DNA from: Paracoccus shanxieyensis
GTDB taxonomy: Bacteria; Pseudomonadota; Alphaproteobacteria; Rhodobacterales; Rhodobacteraceae
Assembly: GCF_009711265.1 (NCBI RefSeq)
Contig: NZ_WMII01000011.1
Span: 62,001 to 126,000 of the forward strand
Direction: 5' to 3'
DNA: 64,000 nt
Part shown: one piece after another, positions 8,870-17,442 of the stretch
How positions within the stretch are numbered: the stretch's first letter is position 1
Layout: each line of letters begins with the position of its first letter
Notes under the pieces: model-generated
What the model was told of the DNA's origin: nothing
Databases searched by the model: none
Seen by the model: only the letters and a program-made list of their open reading frames with translations
Program-made: the position numbers and the translations under genes

Positions 8870-8911
8870 CCTTGTTTTCTAAATACCCCGGGGTCCGGGG
8901 CAGCGCCCCGG
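8870..8911. repeat. Dispersed intergenic repeat, copy A, with GC hairpin
   Basis: CCTTGTTTTCTAAATACCCC (8870-8889) is followed by a perfect hairpin CCGGGGC-AGC-GCCCCGG (8895-8911). It lies between the convergent ecsC-like and helicase genes, where it could serve as a shared transcription end. Related copies are at 10513-10576, 20024-20075 and 30700-30747. Confidence 0.75.
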
Positions 8912-8922
8912 TCCGGCCGCTA

Positions 8923-10449
8923 TTACTCGGCGGCAAGTTCCAGCGGTGATGCCCCGGCTTCAAGATGCGCAATTCCCAAGGGCGCGCTGGGCCGCGCCAG
9001 CCGCGACCGGACAATCCACAACAGCCGCTCCTGCGCGCGGGTGATCGCGACATAGGTCAGCCGTTTCCACAACGGCACCCCGGCCTCGGTGCGGTTCGAC
9101 CATGCCGCGGCGGAAATATCGGGCGCAAAGACCTGCACATCGGGCCATTGCGACCCTTGCGCCTTGTGGATGGTGACCGCAGCGCCATGCAGGAATGTCG
9201 CGCCCATCCGCGCGGCAAAGGGAATAAACGGCTCCTCGACATCCGGCATCTCGATCTTGACGATGCTTGCCGCAGACAACCGAGGATCCTCGGCACCCAC
9301 GACATGCAGCCGCGAAAAGCCGGGCTTGCGTCCAGGCCCCAGATAGACCACCTGAGCGCCCTTGATCAGGCCCCGCGCTTCCAGATCGATGCGCTTCTTG
9401 CGATGCTTCAGCGGCAGTTCCAGCCCATCGCAGATCAACGGCTCGCCCGGCAGCAACGCATCCCCCGGCGCACCATAGGCCGTGCGGAAGGCTTGGATCA
9501 GCTTGATGCGGGTGGCATTGCGCCAGACCAGCACCGGACTTTGCGCCATCAGATCGGATTCCACACGCTCGGCCCAGACCACGCGCTCATCGCGGCGCGC
9601 GGCGTCCTGAACCATGCGCTCGAAACCCGCGAAATCCAGCGCCGGATCGGCCAGAGCATGCGCAAGATCCAGAATGGGGCTGTCCGTCGTCTGGCGGTGA
9701 ACGCGGTTCAGCATCAACTTCTGCGAGGCCGCCAGCCGGTCAAAGACCATTTCCCCAGATTGCCCCACCGGGGCCAGCTGCGCAGGGTCGCCAAACAAGA
9801 TCAGCAGCGGAAAGATCTCACGCAGATCGTCGAATTGCTTTTCATCCAGCATCGAGGATTCGTCGATCAGCCCGATATCCAGGCCATCCTCGCGGCGTTT
9901 CCAGCCGCGGATGAAATCCGACCCCCGCAGTCCCGCCGCAGCCAGCGCGCCGGGGATCGAGGCATGCTGGTCGTAAAACGCCTTCGCCCGGTCCAGCGCC
10001 GCATCGGTCAGCCCCTCGATCACGCCCTCGACCACCGGACGCTCGCCCGCGCCGGTCAGCCAATCGGCGATGCGCTCGTAATCCGGATCATAGACCGGCG
10101 TATACAGGATGCGATGGATCGTCGTCGCAGGCACGCCGCGCGTGCGCAGGACGAATGCCGCCTTGTTCGTCGGGGCCAGAATGGCGACGGTGCGCCGTTC
10201 CTTGCGCTTCTTGCCCTCATAGTCGCCCGACACGATCTCGACGCCGGCGGCTTTCAAAGCCGCAGTCAGCTGCGCCAGCAGAAGCGTCTTGCCCGAACCC
10301 GCCTTGCCAATGACCGCCATGACGCGGCCCTTGCCCTCGGTTGGCGGCTGCACCTCCTCGGATAAAAGATCCACCCCCACGCCCTCCAACGCGGCAGCGA
10401 TGGCGTCCCAGGCTTCGGCCTGATCGGGGGAAAGGGTGGGCAGGGTCAT
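8923..10449 (-). CDS. RecD-like ATP-dependent DNA helicase (SF1B)
   Basis: Predicted superfamily 1 helicase of 508 residues. Motif I (Walker A) GKAGSGKT is at 48-55, motif Ia LAPTNKAA near 91, motif II IDESSM at 195-200, motif III GDPAQLAPVG at 220-229, the late UvrD_C_2 motif TIHKAQGSQW at 426-435 and motif VI YVAITRAQERL at 466-476. It lacks the extra domains of a full RecD in RecBCD, so it resembles standalone RecD2/Dda-type helicases. A role in replication-fork or phage-like DNA processing is an inference. No recB or recC is nearby. Confidence 0.85.
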   Translation of the reverse strand: MTLPTLSPDQAEAWDAIAAALEGVGVDLLSEEVQPPTEGKGRVMAVIGKAGSGKTLLLAQLTAALKAAGVEIVSGDYEGKKRKERRTVAILAPTNKAAFVLRTRGVPATTIHRILYTPVYDPDYERIADWLTGAGERPVVEGVIEGLTDAALDRAKAFYDQHASIPGALAAAGLRGSDFIRGWKRREDGLDIGLIDESSMLDEKQFDDLREIFPLLILFGDPAQLAPVGQSGEMVFDRLAASQKLMLNRVHRQTTDSPILDLAHALADPALDFAGFERMVQDAARRDERVVWAERVESDLMAQSPVLVWRNATRIKLIQAFRTAYGAPGDALLPGEPLICDGLELPLKHRKKRIDLEARGLIKGAQVVYLGPGRKPGFSRLHVVGAEDPRLSAASIVKIEMPDVEEPFIPFAARMGATFLHGAAVTIHKAQGSQWPDVQVFAPDISAAAWSNRTEAGVPLWKRLTYVAITRAQERLLWIVRSRLARPSAPLGIAHLEAGASPLELAAE

Positions 10450-10512
10450 GCGATCTTGTAGCCCCGCCGCGCGACCTCGGAAAGGCCGTTCCTGCCGCCA
10501 ATGTCGCGTTTT

Positions 10513-10576
10513 GGGTATTTGTAAAACAAGGAATGCCTGAGGCGCCGTTCTTGGTTTCCTTGTTTTTCAAATACCC
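10513..10576. repeat. Dispersed intergenic repeat, copy B, head-to-head pair
   Basis: GGGTATTTG...AAAACAAGGAA (10513-10533) is mirrored by TTCCTTGTTTTTCAAATACCC-type sequence at 10556-10576; the two 21-base arms match at 20 positions and are separated by 22 bases. RNA from either strand could fold into a long stem ending in a U-rich run. It is placed between lrp and the helicase gene, both leftward. The GC hairpin seen in other copies is missing here. Confidence 0.75.
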
Positions 10577-10610
10577 ATGCCAGGGCTGCGGTCAGGCGCG
10601 GCGGTGCATG

Positions 10611-11075
10611 TCAGGCGCGATCATCCTTGGCCGAGCCCATCACGACATGGGTGGTGATGGTCGAGATCTGCGGAAATGCGCCCAGCACCTCAGTGTGGAA
10701 GCGGCGATAGGATTCCAGATCGCGCACCTCGACCCGCAGCAGGTATTCCACCGATCCGGTGATGTTATGGCATTCGCGGACCTGCGGGGCCGCAAGGCAG
10801 GCGCGTTCAAAGGATTGCTGCGCCTCGTTGGAATGCTGGGACAGGCCGACGGTGACATAGGCCGTGAAGCCTGCCTCACGCGCGGCGGGATGGATGACCG
10901 CGCGATAGCCGGTGATGGCGCCGCGCCGTTCCAGTTCCTGCACCCGCCGCAAGCAGGCCGAGGGCGACAATCCGATCTCGGCGGCCAGCTGTTGATTCGG
11001 GATGCGGCCATTGCGCGACAGGATCTGCAATATCCGCGCGGAGACGGGGTCTTTCTCGGGCGTGGGTTGCAGCAT
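10611..11075 (-). CDS. Lrp/AsnC family transcriptional regulator
   Basis: A 154-residue feast/famine regulator. The N-terminal winged helix-turn-helix is at about 12-60 (ILQILSRNGRIPNQQLAAEIGLS, then SACLRRVQELERRG as the recognition region), followed by the RAM ligand domain with GFTAYVTVGL and the C-terminal TITTHVVMG strand. It is divergent from a LysE-family exporter gene with 83 bases between, the standard arrangement for an amino-acid-sensing activator of an exporter. The ligand is not determinable here. Confidence 0.9.
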   Translation of the reverse strand: MLQPTPEKDPVSARILQILSRNGRIPNQQLAAEIGLSPSACLRRVQELERRGAITGYRAVIHPAAREAGFTAYVTVGLSQHSNEAQQSFERACLAAPQVRECHNITGSVEYLLRVEVRDLESYRRFHTEVLGAFPQISTITTHVVMGSAKDDRA

Positions 11076-11158
11076 CTGATCCTCGTCTCACAACATAAAT
11101 CATAAATTGCGTGCAAAACGGCATATGATCCGCCGAGATTTCATCGGAAGACATCCAC

Positions 11159-11749
11159 ATGTCGCAGCACATCGTTCTGGCGCTTGCCGCCTTTGCCTTC
11201 GTGACCTCGATCACGCCCGGTCCGAACAACCTGATGCTGATGGCATCGGGTGCGAATTTCGGAATGCGGCGCACGCTGCCGCATATGCTGGGCGTGACCT
11301 TCGGGTTTGGAGCGATGGTCGGTCTGCTGGGGCTTGGCCTCGACCGGATCATTGCGCAGGCACCCTTTGTCGCGCAAGGGTTGAAATGGATCAGTCTGCT
11401 CTATGTGCTTTGGCTGGCATGGAAAATCGCCAGATCTGCCCCGCCTGTGGCGCAAGGTGACCCGCAGGCCCGCCCGATGGGCTTTCTGGCGGCATCTGCC
11501 TTTCAATGGGTCAATCCAAAGGCATGGATGATGGCGCTGGGGGCGCTGTCGGCCTATGCGGCGGGCGCGGGCGGCGTGCTGGGCGTGGCGCTGGTCTTTA
11601 CTGCCGTCAATCTGCCAGCTGTCGCGGTCTGGGCGGCCATGGGGCAGGCGCTGCGCGGCTGGCTGGCCGATCCTGTCCGGCTGCGGATCTTCAACATCGC
11701 GATGGCCGTCTTGCTGATCCTGTCGATGCTGCCGGTGCTCAGGCACTGA
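11159..11749 (+). CDS. LysE/RhtB family amino-acid exporter
   Basis: Inner-membrane exporter of 196 residues with about five to six hydrophobic helices. The family signature SITPGPNNLMLMASG lies at 18-32. It is divergent from an Lrp/AsnC regulator, so expression is probably amino-acid induced through that regulator; the 83-base gap is AT-rich around 11096-11110. Ribosome-binding site GGAAGA is just upstream. Its end overlaps the convergent DMT permease by 11 bases. The exported amino acid is unknown. Confidence 0.88.
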   Translation: MSQHIVLALAAFAFVTSITPGPNNLMLMASGANFGMRRTLPHMLGVTFGFGAMVGLLGLGLDRIIAQAPFVAQGLKWISLLYVLWLAWKIARSAPPVAQGDPQARPMGFLAASAFQWVNPKAWMMALGALSAYAAGAGGVLGVALVFTAVNLPAVAVWAAMGQALRGWLADPVRLRIFNIAMAVLLILSMLPVLRH

Positions 11750-12611
11750 TCCAGATCAGCCAGGCGACGCCCAGAACGATCAGCGCCATGCCCAGCAACT
11801 GGCGCGGTGCCGCCCCCTCGCGCAGCACGCGCCCCGAGACGATCTGCGCCATCACCACCTCGACCAGCGCAAGCGTGCGCACATTGGCCGCAGCGGTCAG
11901 CGCAAAGCCCATGAACCAGAAAAGCGAGGCGAAGGCACCCAGAAACCCGGCCTTCAGGGAATCGCGGCCATGGCGCGCAATGCCCGCCAGACCGGCGCGG
12001 TCGGCGCAGGCCATCCAGACCAGCATGACCGCGCTTTGCAGGGCAAGGCCCAGTACCAGCACCGTGGCCGCGCGTGTGACGAAATCGCCCTGCGGCAAGG
12101 CCAGAATTCCGCCGCGAAAGCCGATGGCGGACAGGCCGAACAGCCCGCCTGCCAGAACGCCAAGCGCGGCTGCGCCCCAACCGCCGCTGCGCCAGTTCAG
12201 CCCCGACATCAGCACGACGCCAAACGTGGCAATTGCGATGGCGGCCATGCGCGCCGGGCCAAGCGGTTCGGCCAGCAGCACGGCGCCCGCGATGGCCAGC
12301 GTCACCGGTTCGGTCTTCAGAAGCGCCGTGGTGACGCCGAAGGCCCGGCGGCGCATGGTGATCAGCATCAGTGCAGTCGCCGCGATCTGGGCCAGACCGC
12401 CCATGGCCGTCCACGCCAGCACCTGCGGACCCGGCAAGGGAATCGCGTGAAAAAGCGACCAGAGCAGCAGGAACAGCACCGCGAAGGGCAGCCCGAACAG
12501 GAAGCGCACCGCCGTCGCCCCCGTGGTGCCGATCTCGGCTGTCAGCCCGCGCTGCGCCGCATTGCGGGCGGTCTGGGCGGCCGCGGCGATCAGAGTGGCT
12601 GCGATCCACAT
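11739..12611 (-). CDS. EamA/DMT superfamily permease
   Basis: Ten-helix drug/metabolite transporter type protein of 290 residues with two EamA repeats; the second repeat contains RTLALVEVVMAQIVSGRVLREG, a typical EamA closing segment. It would export or import an unidentified small metabolite. The start at 12611 (MWIAATLIAAAAQTARN) places the first helix at the N-terminus; a longer in-frame version would run into hemE. Only four bases separate it from the hemE stop, so it is likely co-transcribed and coupled to hemE. Confidence 0.82.
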   Translation of the reverse strand: MWIAATLIAAAAQTARNAAQRGLTAEIGTTGATAVRFLFGLPFAVLFLLLWSLFHAIPLPGPQVLAWTAMGGLAQIAATALMLITMRRRAFGVTTALLKTEPVTLAIAGAVLLAEPLGPARMAAIAIATFGVVLMSGLNWRSGGWGAAALGVLAGGLFGLSAIGFRGGILALPQGDFVTRAATVLVLGLALQSAVMLVWMACADRAGLAGIARHGRDSLKAGFLGAFASLFWFMGFALTAAANVRTLALVEVVMAQIVSGRVLREGAAPRQLLGMALIVLGVAWLIWISA

Positions 12612-12615
12612 GGCG

Positions 12616-13644
12616 TCAGCCGCGGATCGCCTCGAGCATGCGCGACACGTTGTCGGGATCGGCATCGGGGGTGATGCCATGGCCAAGGTTGAAGATATGC
12701 GGGCCGCCGCGGAAGGCCTGAACCACGCGGCGCGTTTCGGCCTGCAAGGCCGGGCCGCCCGTCACCAGCAGGCGCGGGTCCAGATTGCCCTGCACGCAGC
12801 CGTCGGTCTGCACATGTGCCGCCGCCCATTCCGCATCGACCGAATTGTCCAGCGCCACGCAATCTGCGCCGACCGCGCGGGCAAAGCCTTGGTAGCGCGG
12901 CCCGGCCTCGCGCGGGAAGGCGATGACCGGCACATCCGGGTGGCGGGCCTTCAGCGCCGAGATGATGCGGGTTGCGGGCGTCAGCGCGAAATCGTCGAAG
13001 TCCTGCCCCTTCAGCGACCCGGCCCAACTGTCGAAGAGCTTGACCACCTCGGCCCCGGCCTCGATCTGGGCCGAGAGATATTCGACGGTCGCGCGGGTAA
13101 TCAGGTCGATCAGCGCGGCAAAGCCTTCGCGATCGGTATCCTTGAAGGCATGCGCCGGGGCCTGATCGGGCGTGCCGCGACCGGCGATCATATAGGTCGC
13201 GACCGTCCATGGCGCACCGGCAAAGCCGATCAGCGTGGTGTCGCGCGGCAATTCGCGCGACAGGATGCGCACGGTGTCATAGACCGGGGCCAGCGTGTCG
13301 TGGATGTCATCGACATAGCGCAATTGCGCATAGCCGCGCATGTCGGTCACCGTGGACAGGCGCGGGCCTTCGCCCTGCACGAACCACAGATCCAGCCCCA
13401 GCGCCTGTGGGATCAGCAGGATATCGGCAAACAGGATCGCCGCGTCGAAGCCATAGCGGCGGATCGGTTGCAGCGTCACCTCGGCGGCAAGCTCGGGGTT
13501 GTAGCACAGCGACAGAAAGTCGCCCGCCTGCGCGCGTGTGGCGCGGTATTCGGGCAGATAGCGCCCCGCCTGCCGCATCATCCAGACCGGAGGAGTGGGC
13601 AGACGCTCGCCCGCAAGGGCACGCAGGATGGTTTTCTGGGTCAT
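12616..13644 (-). CDS. hemE: Uroporphyrinogen decarboxylase
   Basis: Decarboxylates uroporphyrinogen III to coproporphyrinogen III in haem and bacteriochlorophyll synthesis. The first signature [16 protein letters not shown] is at 19-34 (Arg24 and Arg28), the catalytic Asp74 is in LFADILLIP, and [13 protein letters not shown] and FNLGHGI are also present. Length of 342 is normal. The ATG at 13644 has a GAGGTG ribosome-binding site; the longer upstream reading frame is not protein-like. It is divergent from hemC across a 79-base gap containing a nested inverted repeat. Confidence 0.97.
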   Translation of the reverse strand: MTQKTILRALAGERLPTPPVWMMRQAGRYLPEYRATRAQAGDFLSLCYNPELAAEVTLQPIRRYGFDAAILFADILLIPQALGLDLWFVQGEGPRLSTVTDMRGYAQLRYVDDIHDTLAPVYDTVRILSRELPRDTTLIGFAGAPWTVATYMIAGRGTPDQAPAHAFKDTDREGFAALIDLITRATVEYLSAQIEAGAEVVKLFDSWAGSLKGQDFDDFALTPATRIISALKARHPDVPVIAFPREAGPRYQGFARAVGADCVALDNSVDAEWAAAHVQTDGCVQGNLDPRLLVTGGPALQAETRRVVQAFRGGPHIFNLGHGITPDADPDNVSRMLEAIRG

Positions 13645-13668
13645 GTTCACCTCGGGGTTCCGACCCTT

Positions 13669-13720
13669 CAAGGGATGTGCGCCCCCGTTGTCAAGGCCGC
13701 GAGGGGGCGCTAATCCCTTG
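13669..13720. repeat. Nested inverted repeat between divergent hemE and hemC
   Basis: Outer arms CAAGGGAT (13669-13676) and ATCCCTTG (13713-13720) and inner arms GCGCCCCC (13679-13686) and GGGGGCGC (13703-13710) are each perfect, joined by two-base mismatches and a 16-base centre. The centre holds TTGTCA on the plus strand and TTGACA on the minus strand (13688-13694), which look like -35 boxes for hemC and hemE. The element ends three bases before the hemC ATG. Confidence 0.65.
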
Positions 13721-13723
13721 GGC

Positions 13724-14665
13724 ATGACCCAGATGCCTGACACCCGCACCCCCCTTCGCATCGGCACGCGCGGCTCGGCGCTGGCGCTTGCGCAGGCGCA
13801 TGAGACCCGCGACCGGCTGATGGCCGCGCATGGTTTGCCCGCCGAAGCCTTTGTCATCGTGCCGATCAAGACCACCGGCGACCGCGTGCAGGACCGCGCG
13901 TTAAGCGAGATCGGCGGCAAGGGCCTGTTCACCCGTGAAATCGAGGATGCGCTGCTGTCGGGCGAGATCGACATCGCCGTGCATTCGATGAAGGACATGC
14001 CGGTGGCGCAGCCGGGTGGCCTGCTGATCGACTGCTATCTGCCACGCGAAGACGTGCGCGACGCCTTTGTTTCGCCGCATGTCGACGGCATCGCGGATCT
14101 GCCGCAAGGGGCGGTCGTCGGCTCGTCCAGCCTGCGCCGCCGGGCGCAATTGCTGTCGCGGCGGCCCGATCTGCACCTGGTCGAGTTTCGCGGCAATGTG
14201 CAGACCCGGCTGCGCAAGCTGGCGGACGGCGTGGCGGTGGCCAGTTTTCTGGCCATGGCGGGGCTGTCGCGGCTGGGCATGGTCCATGTCGCCCGCAGCG
14301 CGGTGTCCCCCGAAGACATGCTGCCCGCCGTCGCGCAGGGCTGCATCGGGGTCGAGCGTCGGGCTGCGGACGCCCGCGCGGCCATGCTGCTTTCGGCGAT
14401 CAACCATGCCGACAGCACGCTGCGTGTCGTGGCCGAGCGGGCGTTTCTTGCCCGGCTGGACGGGTCCTGCCAGACGCCCATCGCGGGGCTTGCCGAATTG
14501 CAGGGCGACCGTTTGCGCCTGCGCGGCGAGATCCTGCGCCCGGACGGCACCGAAGTCATCGCGGGCGAACGGGTCGGCCCGGCCAGCGACGGTGCCGCCA
14601 TGGGCGACGATCTGGCGGCGGAATTGCGCACGCGCGCGCCTGCCGATTTCTTCGACTGGTCCTAA
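13724..14665 (+). CDS. hemC: Hydroxymethylbilane synthase (porphobilinogen deaminase)
   Basis: Polymerises four porphobilinogen units to hydroxymethylbilane. The dipyrromethane-cofactor cysteine is Cys249 in [26 protein letters not shown] marks the N-terminus, and SLRRRAQLL and [10 protein letters not shown] carry the substrate-binding arginines. Length is 313. Two ATGs (13724 and 13733) are possible, and neither has a clear Shine-Dalgarno, so a leaderless or weakly initiated message is possible. The stop overlaps the convergent cbiB stop by four bases. Confidence 0.96.
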   Translation: MTQMPDTRTPLRIGTRGSALALAQAHETRDRLMAAHGLPAEAFVIVPIKTTGDRVQDRALSEIGGKGLFTREIEDALLSGEIDIAVHSMKDMPVAQPGGLLIDCYLPREDVRDAFVSPHVDGIADLPQGAVVGSSSLRRRAQLLSRRPDLHLVEFRGNVQTRLRKLADGVAVASFLAMAGLSRLGMVHVARSAVSPEDMLPAVAQGCIGVERRAADARAAMLLSAINHADSTLRVVAERAFLARLDGSCQTPIAGLAELQGDRLRLRGEILRPDGTEVIAGERVGPASDGAAMGDDLAAELRTRAPADFFDWS

Positions 14666-15624
14666 AGCGTCAAAAGAACCGCCAGCAACAGCGCCAGCAG
14701 CGCCATGCTGCGACGGTAGAGCGCCAGACCGGCCAGCAGATCCGCAGCCCCCGGATCGCGGGCCTCGGCATTCAGCCATGGCTCGTCGGTCGGGCGGCCC
14801 TGATAGCTGCGGGGGCCTGACAGGCGGATGCCAAGCGCGCCTGCCATCGCGGCCTCGGGCCAGCCGGCATTGGGCGAGCGGTGCTTGCCCGCATCGCGGC
14901 GCATGACCCGCCAGGCCTGTCGCGCACCCGCCTGCCCAGACCATGCCGCCGCCCATGCCGCCGCTACAAACAGCAGCCCCGTCAGCCGCGAGGCCGGGAT
15001 GTTCACCACATCGTCCAGCCGCGCCGCGATGCGCCCGAACAGCAGATGGCGCGGGCTGCGATGGCCGATCATCGAATCCAGCGTGTTGATGGCCTTGTAG
15101 GCGGCAATCCCCGGCAGCCCGGCAATGGCCGCCCAAATGACCGGCGCGGTGATCCCGTCCGAGGTGTTTTCCGCCAGACTTTCCAGCGCTGCCCGCGCGA
15201 TGGGGGCGGGATCATCGGGCAGATCGCGCCCGACGATCATCGCCGCCGCCTGTTTTGCCCCGGCCATGTCATCTGCCGCCAAAGGTCGGGCGACCGCTGT
15301 GACGTGATCGTGCAGCGACCGGCTGGCGACGAAAGGCCATGCCAGCAGACCCAGCAGCAACTCGGACATGGGCAGGGGGCGCAGCAGCGCGGTCAGCGCC
15401 CATGCGGGCAGGATGGCGGCCAGCAGAACGACCAGCACGGCCAGCCCGCCGCGCAGGATGCGGTGGCCGCCCTTGTTCCAGCGTCGGTCCAGCGCGCCGA
15501 TCAGCCGCCCGATCCAGACCACCGGATGCGAGACGCGGCGATACAGCGCCTGCGGCCAGCCAAAGGCCGCATCCGCCAGCAGGGCTGTCAGCGCGATGGT
15601 CAGTGTCTCATGGCTCATGGGCAT
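14662..15624 (-). CDS. cbiB: Adenosylcobinamide-phosphate synthase
   Basis: Membrane enzyme of cobalamin synthesis (CobD/CbiB) that attaches aminopropanol phosphate to adenosylcobyric acid. The 320-residue protein has several hydrophobic helices and the family motifs HPVVWIGRLIGALD near 33, ALESLAENTSDGITAPVIWA around 146-165, AYKAINTLDSMIGHRSPRH (split Y-K-x-N-T-L-D-S-M), and GKHRSPNAGWPEAAMAGALG. It is adjacent to a CobC-like phosphatase gene 15 bases upstream; no other cobalamin genes are in the window. Confidence 0.92.
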   Translation of the reverse strand: MPMSHETLTIALTALLADAAFGWPQALYRRVSHPVVWIGRLIGALDRRWNKGGHRILRGGLAVLVVLLAAILPAWALTALLRPLPMSELLLGLLAWPFVASRSLHDHVTAVARPLAADDMAGAKQAAAMIVGRDLPDDPAPIARAALESLAENTSDGITAPVIWAAIAGLPGIAAYKAINTLDSMIGHRSPRHLLFGRIAARLDDVVNIPASRLTGLLFVAAAWAAAWSGQAGARQAWRVMRRDAGKHRSPNAGWPEAAMAGALGIRLSGPRSYQGRPTDEPWLNAEARDPGAADLLAGLALYRRSMALLALLLAVLLTL

Positions 15625-15639
15625 GGCTTATTGGGGGCC

Positions 15640-16173
15640 TCATGGGGGCGCGACCCGGTTCACGGCCTCGACCGCCCAGATGCCGGAATGCCGGGTCAGG
15701 ATCGTCAGCGACAGGGGGGCCACGGCAAAGGACAGGGCGTCTGGGCCGACGACCAGTGCCAGCGCCGCGCGCACCGTTCCCGCATGGGCGACGATGGCGA
15801 CGCTGCCCTGTGCGGCCTGCAGCACCGGCTGCACCCGCGCGGCCATGTCATCGAAGCTTTCGCCGCCATCGGGGCGATGGGCGGCAAGATCGGCGACAGG
15901 CAGCGGGCCAAGATCGGGAATCGGGCCGGTTTCCCATGCGCCGAAATCCTGTTCCCACAGGGCAGGGGTCACCTTGGCGCGCATGCCCATGGCGGCGCAG
16001 GTCTGGCGACAGCGCAGTGCCGGGCTGGTCAGCACGCAATCCGCCCCAAGCTGGCCGCGCAGCCAATCCAGCGCCGCCAGATCGCTGCAATCGGCGGGCA
16101 CATCGCGCCGCCCCGCCAGTCCCGGACGGGCCAGCGGCGCGTGTCGCGCAATCAGGATACGGGCATGGCTCAT
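15640..16173 (-). CDS. Histidine phosphatase family protein, probably alpha-ribazole phosphatase (CobC-like)
   Basis: Phosphoglycerate-mutase-like phosphatase of 177 residues. The catalytic Arg10-His11 pair is in LIARHAPLARPG, and the second histidine is in VAHAGTVRAAL; FGAWETG corresponds to the usual F-G-x-W-E/D-G motif of CobC proteins. By position next to cbiB it is a good candidate for the phosphatase of the cobalamin lower-ligand branch. The family is broad, so the specific substrate is inferred. Starts at 16173 or 16182 are possible; the longer upstream frame crosses the ivd promoter and is rejected. Confidence 0.8.
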   Translation of the reverse strand: MSHARILIARHAPLARPGLAGRRDVPADCSDLAALDWLRGQLGADCVLTSPALRCRQTCAAMGMRAKVTPALWEQDFGAWETGPIPDLGPLPVADLAAHRPDGGESFDDMAARVQPVLQAAQGSVAIVAHAGTVRAALALVVGPDALSFAVAPLSLTILTRHSGIWAVEAVNRVAPP

Positions 16174-16215
16174 GCCGGGCATGGATAACCGCAGCGCCTG
16201 TGCTGTCAACGCGAC

Positions 16216-16244
16216 TTGACCTGCGCCGCGCCGCGTGCTGAAAT
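16216..16244 (+). promoter_or_regulatory. Candidate promoter of the leucine-catabolism operon
   Basis: A -35 box TTGACC (16216-16221, 5 of 6 to consensus) and a -10 box TGAAAT (16239-16244, 4 of 6) are separated by 17 bases, placing transcription start near 16251, about 30 bases before the ivd ATG. A palindrome covers the predicted start site. Confidence 0.55.
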
Positions 16245-16247
16245 AAA

Positions 16248-16261
16248 TGAACATGTGTTCA
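16248..16261. promoter_or_regulatory. Candidate operator at the ivd transcription start
   Basis: TGAACATGTGTTCA: arms TGAACA and TGTTCA are perfect inverted repeats around TG. The position, just downstream of the -10 box and over the predicted start site, fits a repressor site controlling the operon. No LiuR/LiuQ-type regulator gene is adjacent, so the factor would be encoded elsewhere. Confidence 0.5.
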
Positions 16262-16281
16262 ATAATCGGAGGGGAGGCCGA

Positions 16282-17442
16282 ATGTTCACGACCGGGATGC
16301 AGTTCGATCTGGGCGAGGATGTGAACGCGCTGCGCGACATGGTGCATCGCTGGTCGCAGGACCGTCTGGCGCCGATGGCCGCGCAGGTCGACCGCGACAA
16401 TGCGTTTCCCAATGCGCTATGGCCGGAATTCGGCGAATTGGGCCTGCTGGGCGTCACCGTGCCGGAAGAATGGGGCGGGGCGGGCATGTCCTATCTGGCC
16501 CATGTCGTCGCGACCGAGGAAATCGCCCGCGCCAGCGCCAGCATCAGCCTGTCCTATGGCGCGCATTCCAATCTGTGCGTGAACCAGATCAAGCTGAACG
16601 GCAGCGACGAACAGCGCGCGAAATACCTGCCCGCGCTATGTGCCGGAACCGCGGTCGGCGCGCTGGCCATGTCCGAAGAGGGCGCAGGCAGCGATGTCGT
16701 CTCGATGAAGCTGCGCGCGGAAAAGCGCAATGACCGCTATGTGCTGAACGGCAACAAGTACTGGATCACCAACGCCCCCGATGCCGACACGCTGGTCGTC
16801 TATGCCAAGACCGACCCGGATGCGGGATCCAAGGGCATCACCGCCTTCATCGTCGAACGCGGCATGGCGGGGTTTTCCACCAGCCCGCATTTCGACAAGC
16901 TGGGGATGCGCGGCTCGAGCACGGGCGAGCTGATCTTTCAGGATTGCGAGGTCCCCTTCGACAACGTGCTGGGCCGTGAAGGCGGCGGGGTGCGGGTGCT
17001 GATGTCGGGGCTGGATTTTGAACGCGTGGTGCTGTCGGGCATCGGCCTTGGCATCATGGCGGCCTGTCTGGATGAGGTGCTGCCCTATGTCCGCGAGCGG
17101 CGGCAGTTCGGCCAGCCCATCGGATCGTTCCAGCTGATGCAGGGCAAGATCGCCGACATGTATGTCGCGCTGAACACCGCCCGCGCCTATGTCTATGAGG
17201 TGGCGCGCGCCTGCGATGCCGGCCGGGTGACGCGACAGGACGCGGCGGGCGCGGTGCTTTACGCCAGCGAACAGGCCATGGTGCAGGCGCATCAGGCCGT
17301 GCAGGCGCTGGGCGGGGCGGGCTTTCTGAACGACAGCACTGTCAGCCGCCTGTTCCGCGATGCCAAGCTGATGGAGATCGGCGCCGGAACATCCGAGATC
17401 CGGCGAATGTTGATCGGGCGTCAACTCATGGAGCTTACCTGA
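16282..17442 (+). CDS. ivd: Isovaleryl-CoA dehydrogenase
   Basis: FAD-dependent acyl-CoA dehydrogenase that oxidises isovaleryl-CoA to 3-methylcrotonyl-CoA in leucine breakdown. Two features separate it from MCAD/SCAD types: the usual catalytic Glu before the C-terminal GT motif is absent ([10 protein letters not shown], Ala368 at that place), and a glutamate occurs at 247 in [11 protein letters not shown], the location used by isovaleryl-CoA dehydrogenases. FAD/acyl-CoA motifs [12 protein letters not shown] (127-138) and the [16 protein letters not shown] region are intact. Length 386. A strong GGAGGGGAGG site precedes the ATG at 16282. First gene of the operon with mccB, mccA, HMG-CoA lyase and hydratase. 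Confidence 0.93.
   Translation: MFTTGMQFDLGEDVNALRDMVHRWSQDRLAPMAAQVDRDNAFPNALWPEFGELGLLGVTVPEEWGGAGMSYLAHVVATEEIARASASISLSYGAHSNLCVNQIKLNGSDEQRAKYLPALCAGTAVGALAMSEEGAGSDVVSMKLRAEKRNDRYVLNGNKYWITNAPDADTLVVYAKTDPDAGSKGITAFIVERGMAGFSTSPHFDKLGMRGSSTGELIFQDCEVPFDNVLGREGGGVRVLMSGLDFERVVLSGIGLGIMAACLDEVLPYVRERRQFGQPIGSFQLMQGKIADMYVALNTARAYVYEVARACDAGRVTRQDAAGAVLYASEQAMVQAHQAVQALGGAGFLNDSTVSRLFRDAKLMEIGAGTSEIRRMLIGRQLMELT

Noticed and set aside
12616..13998. An extended hemE starting at 13998 (460 residues)
   Set aside because: The extra N-terminus reads backwards through hemC and has no family similarity; the ATG at 13644 has GAGGTG and the correct first residues.
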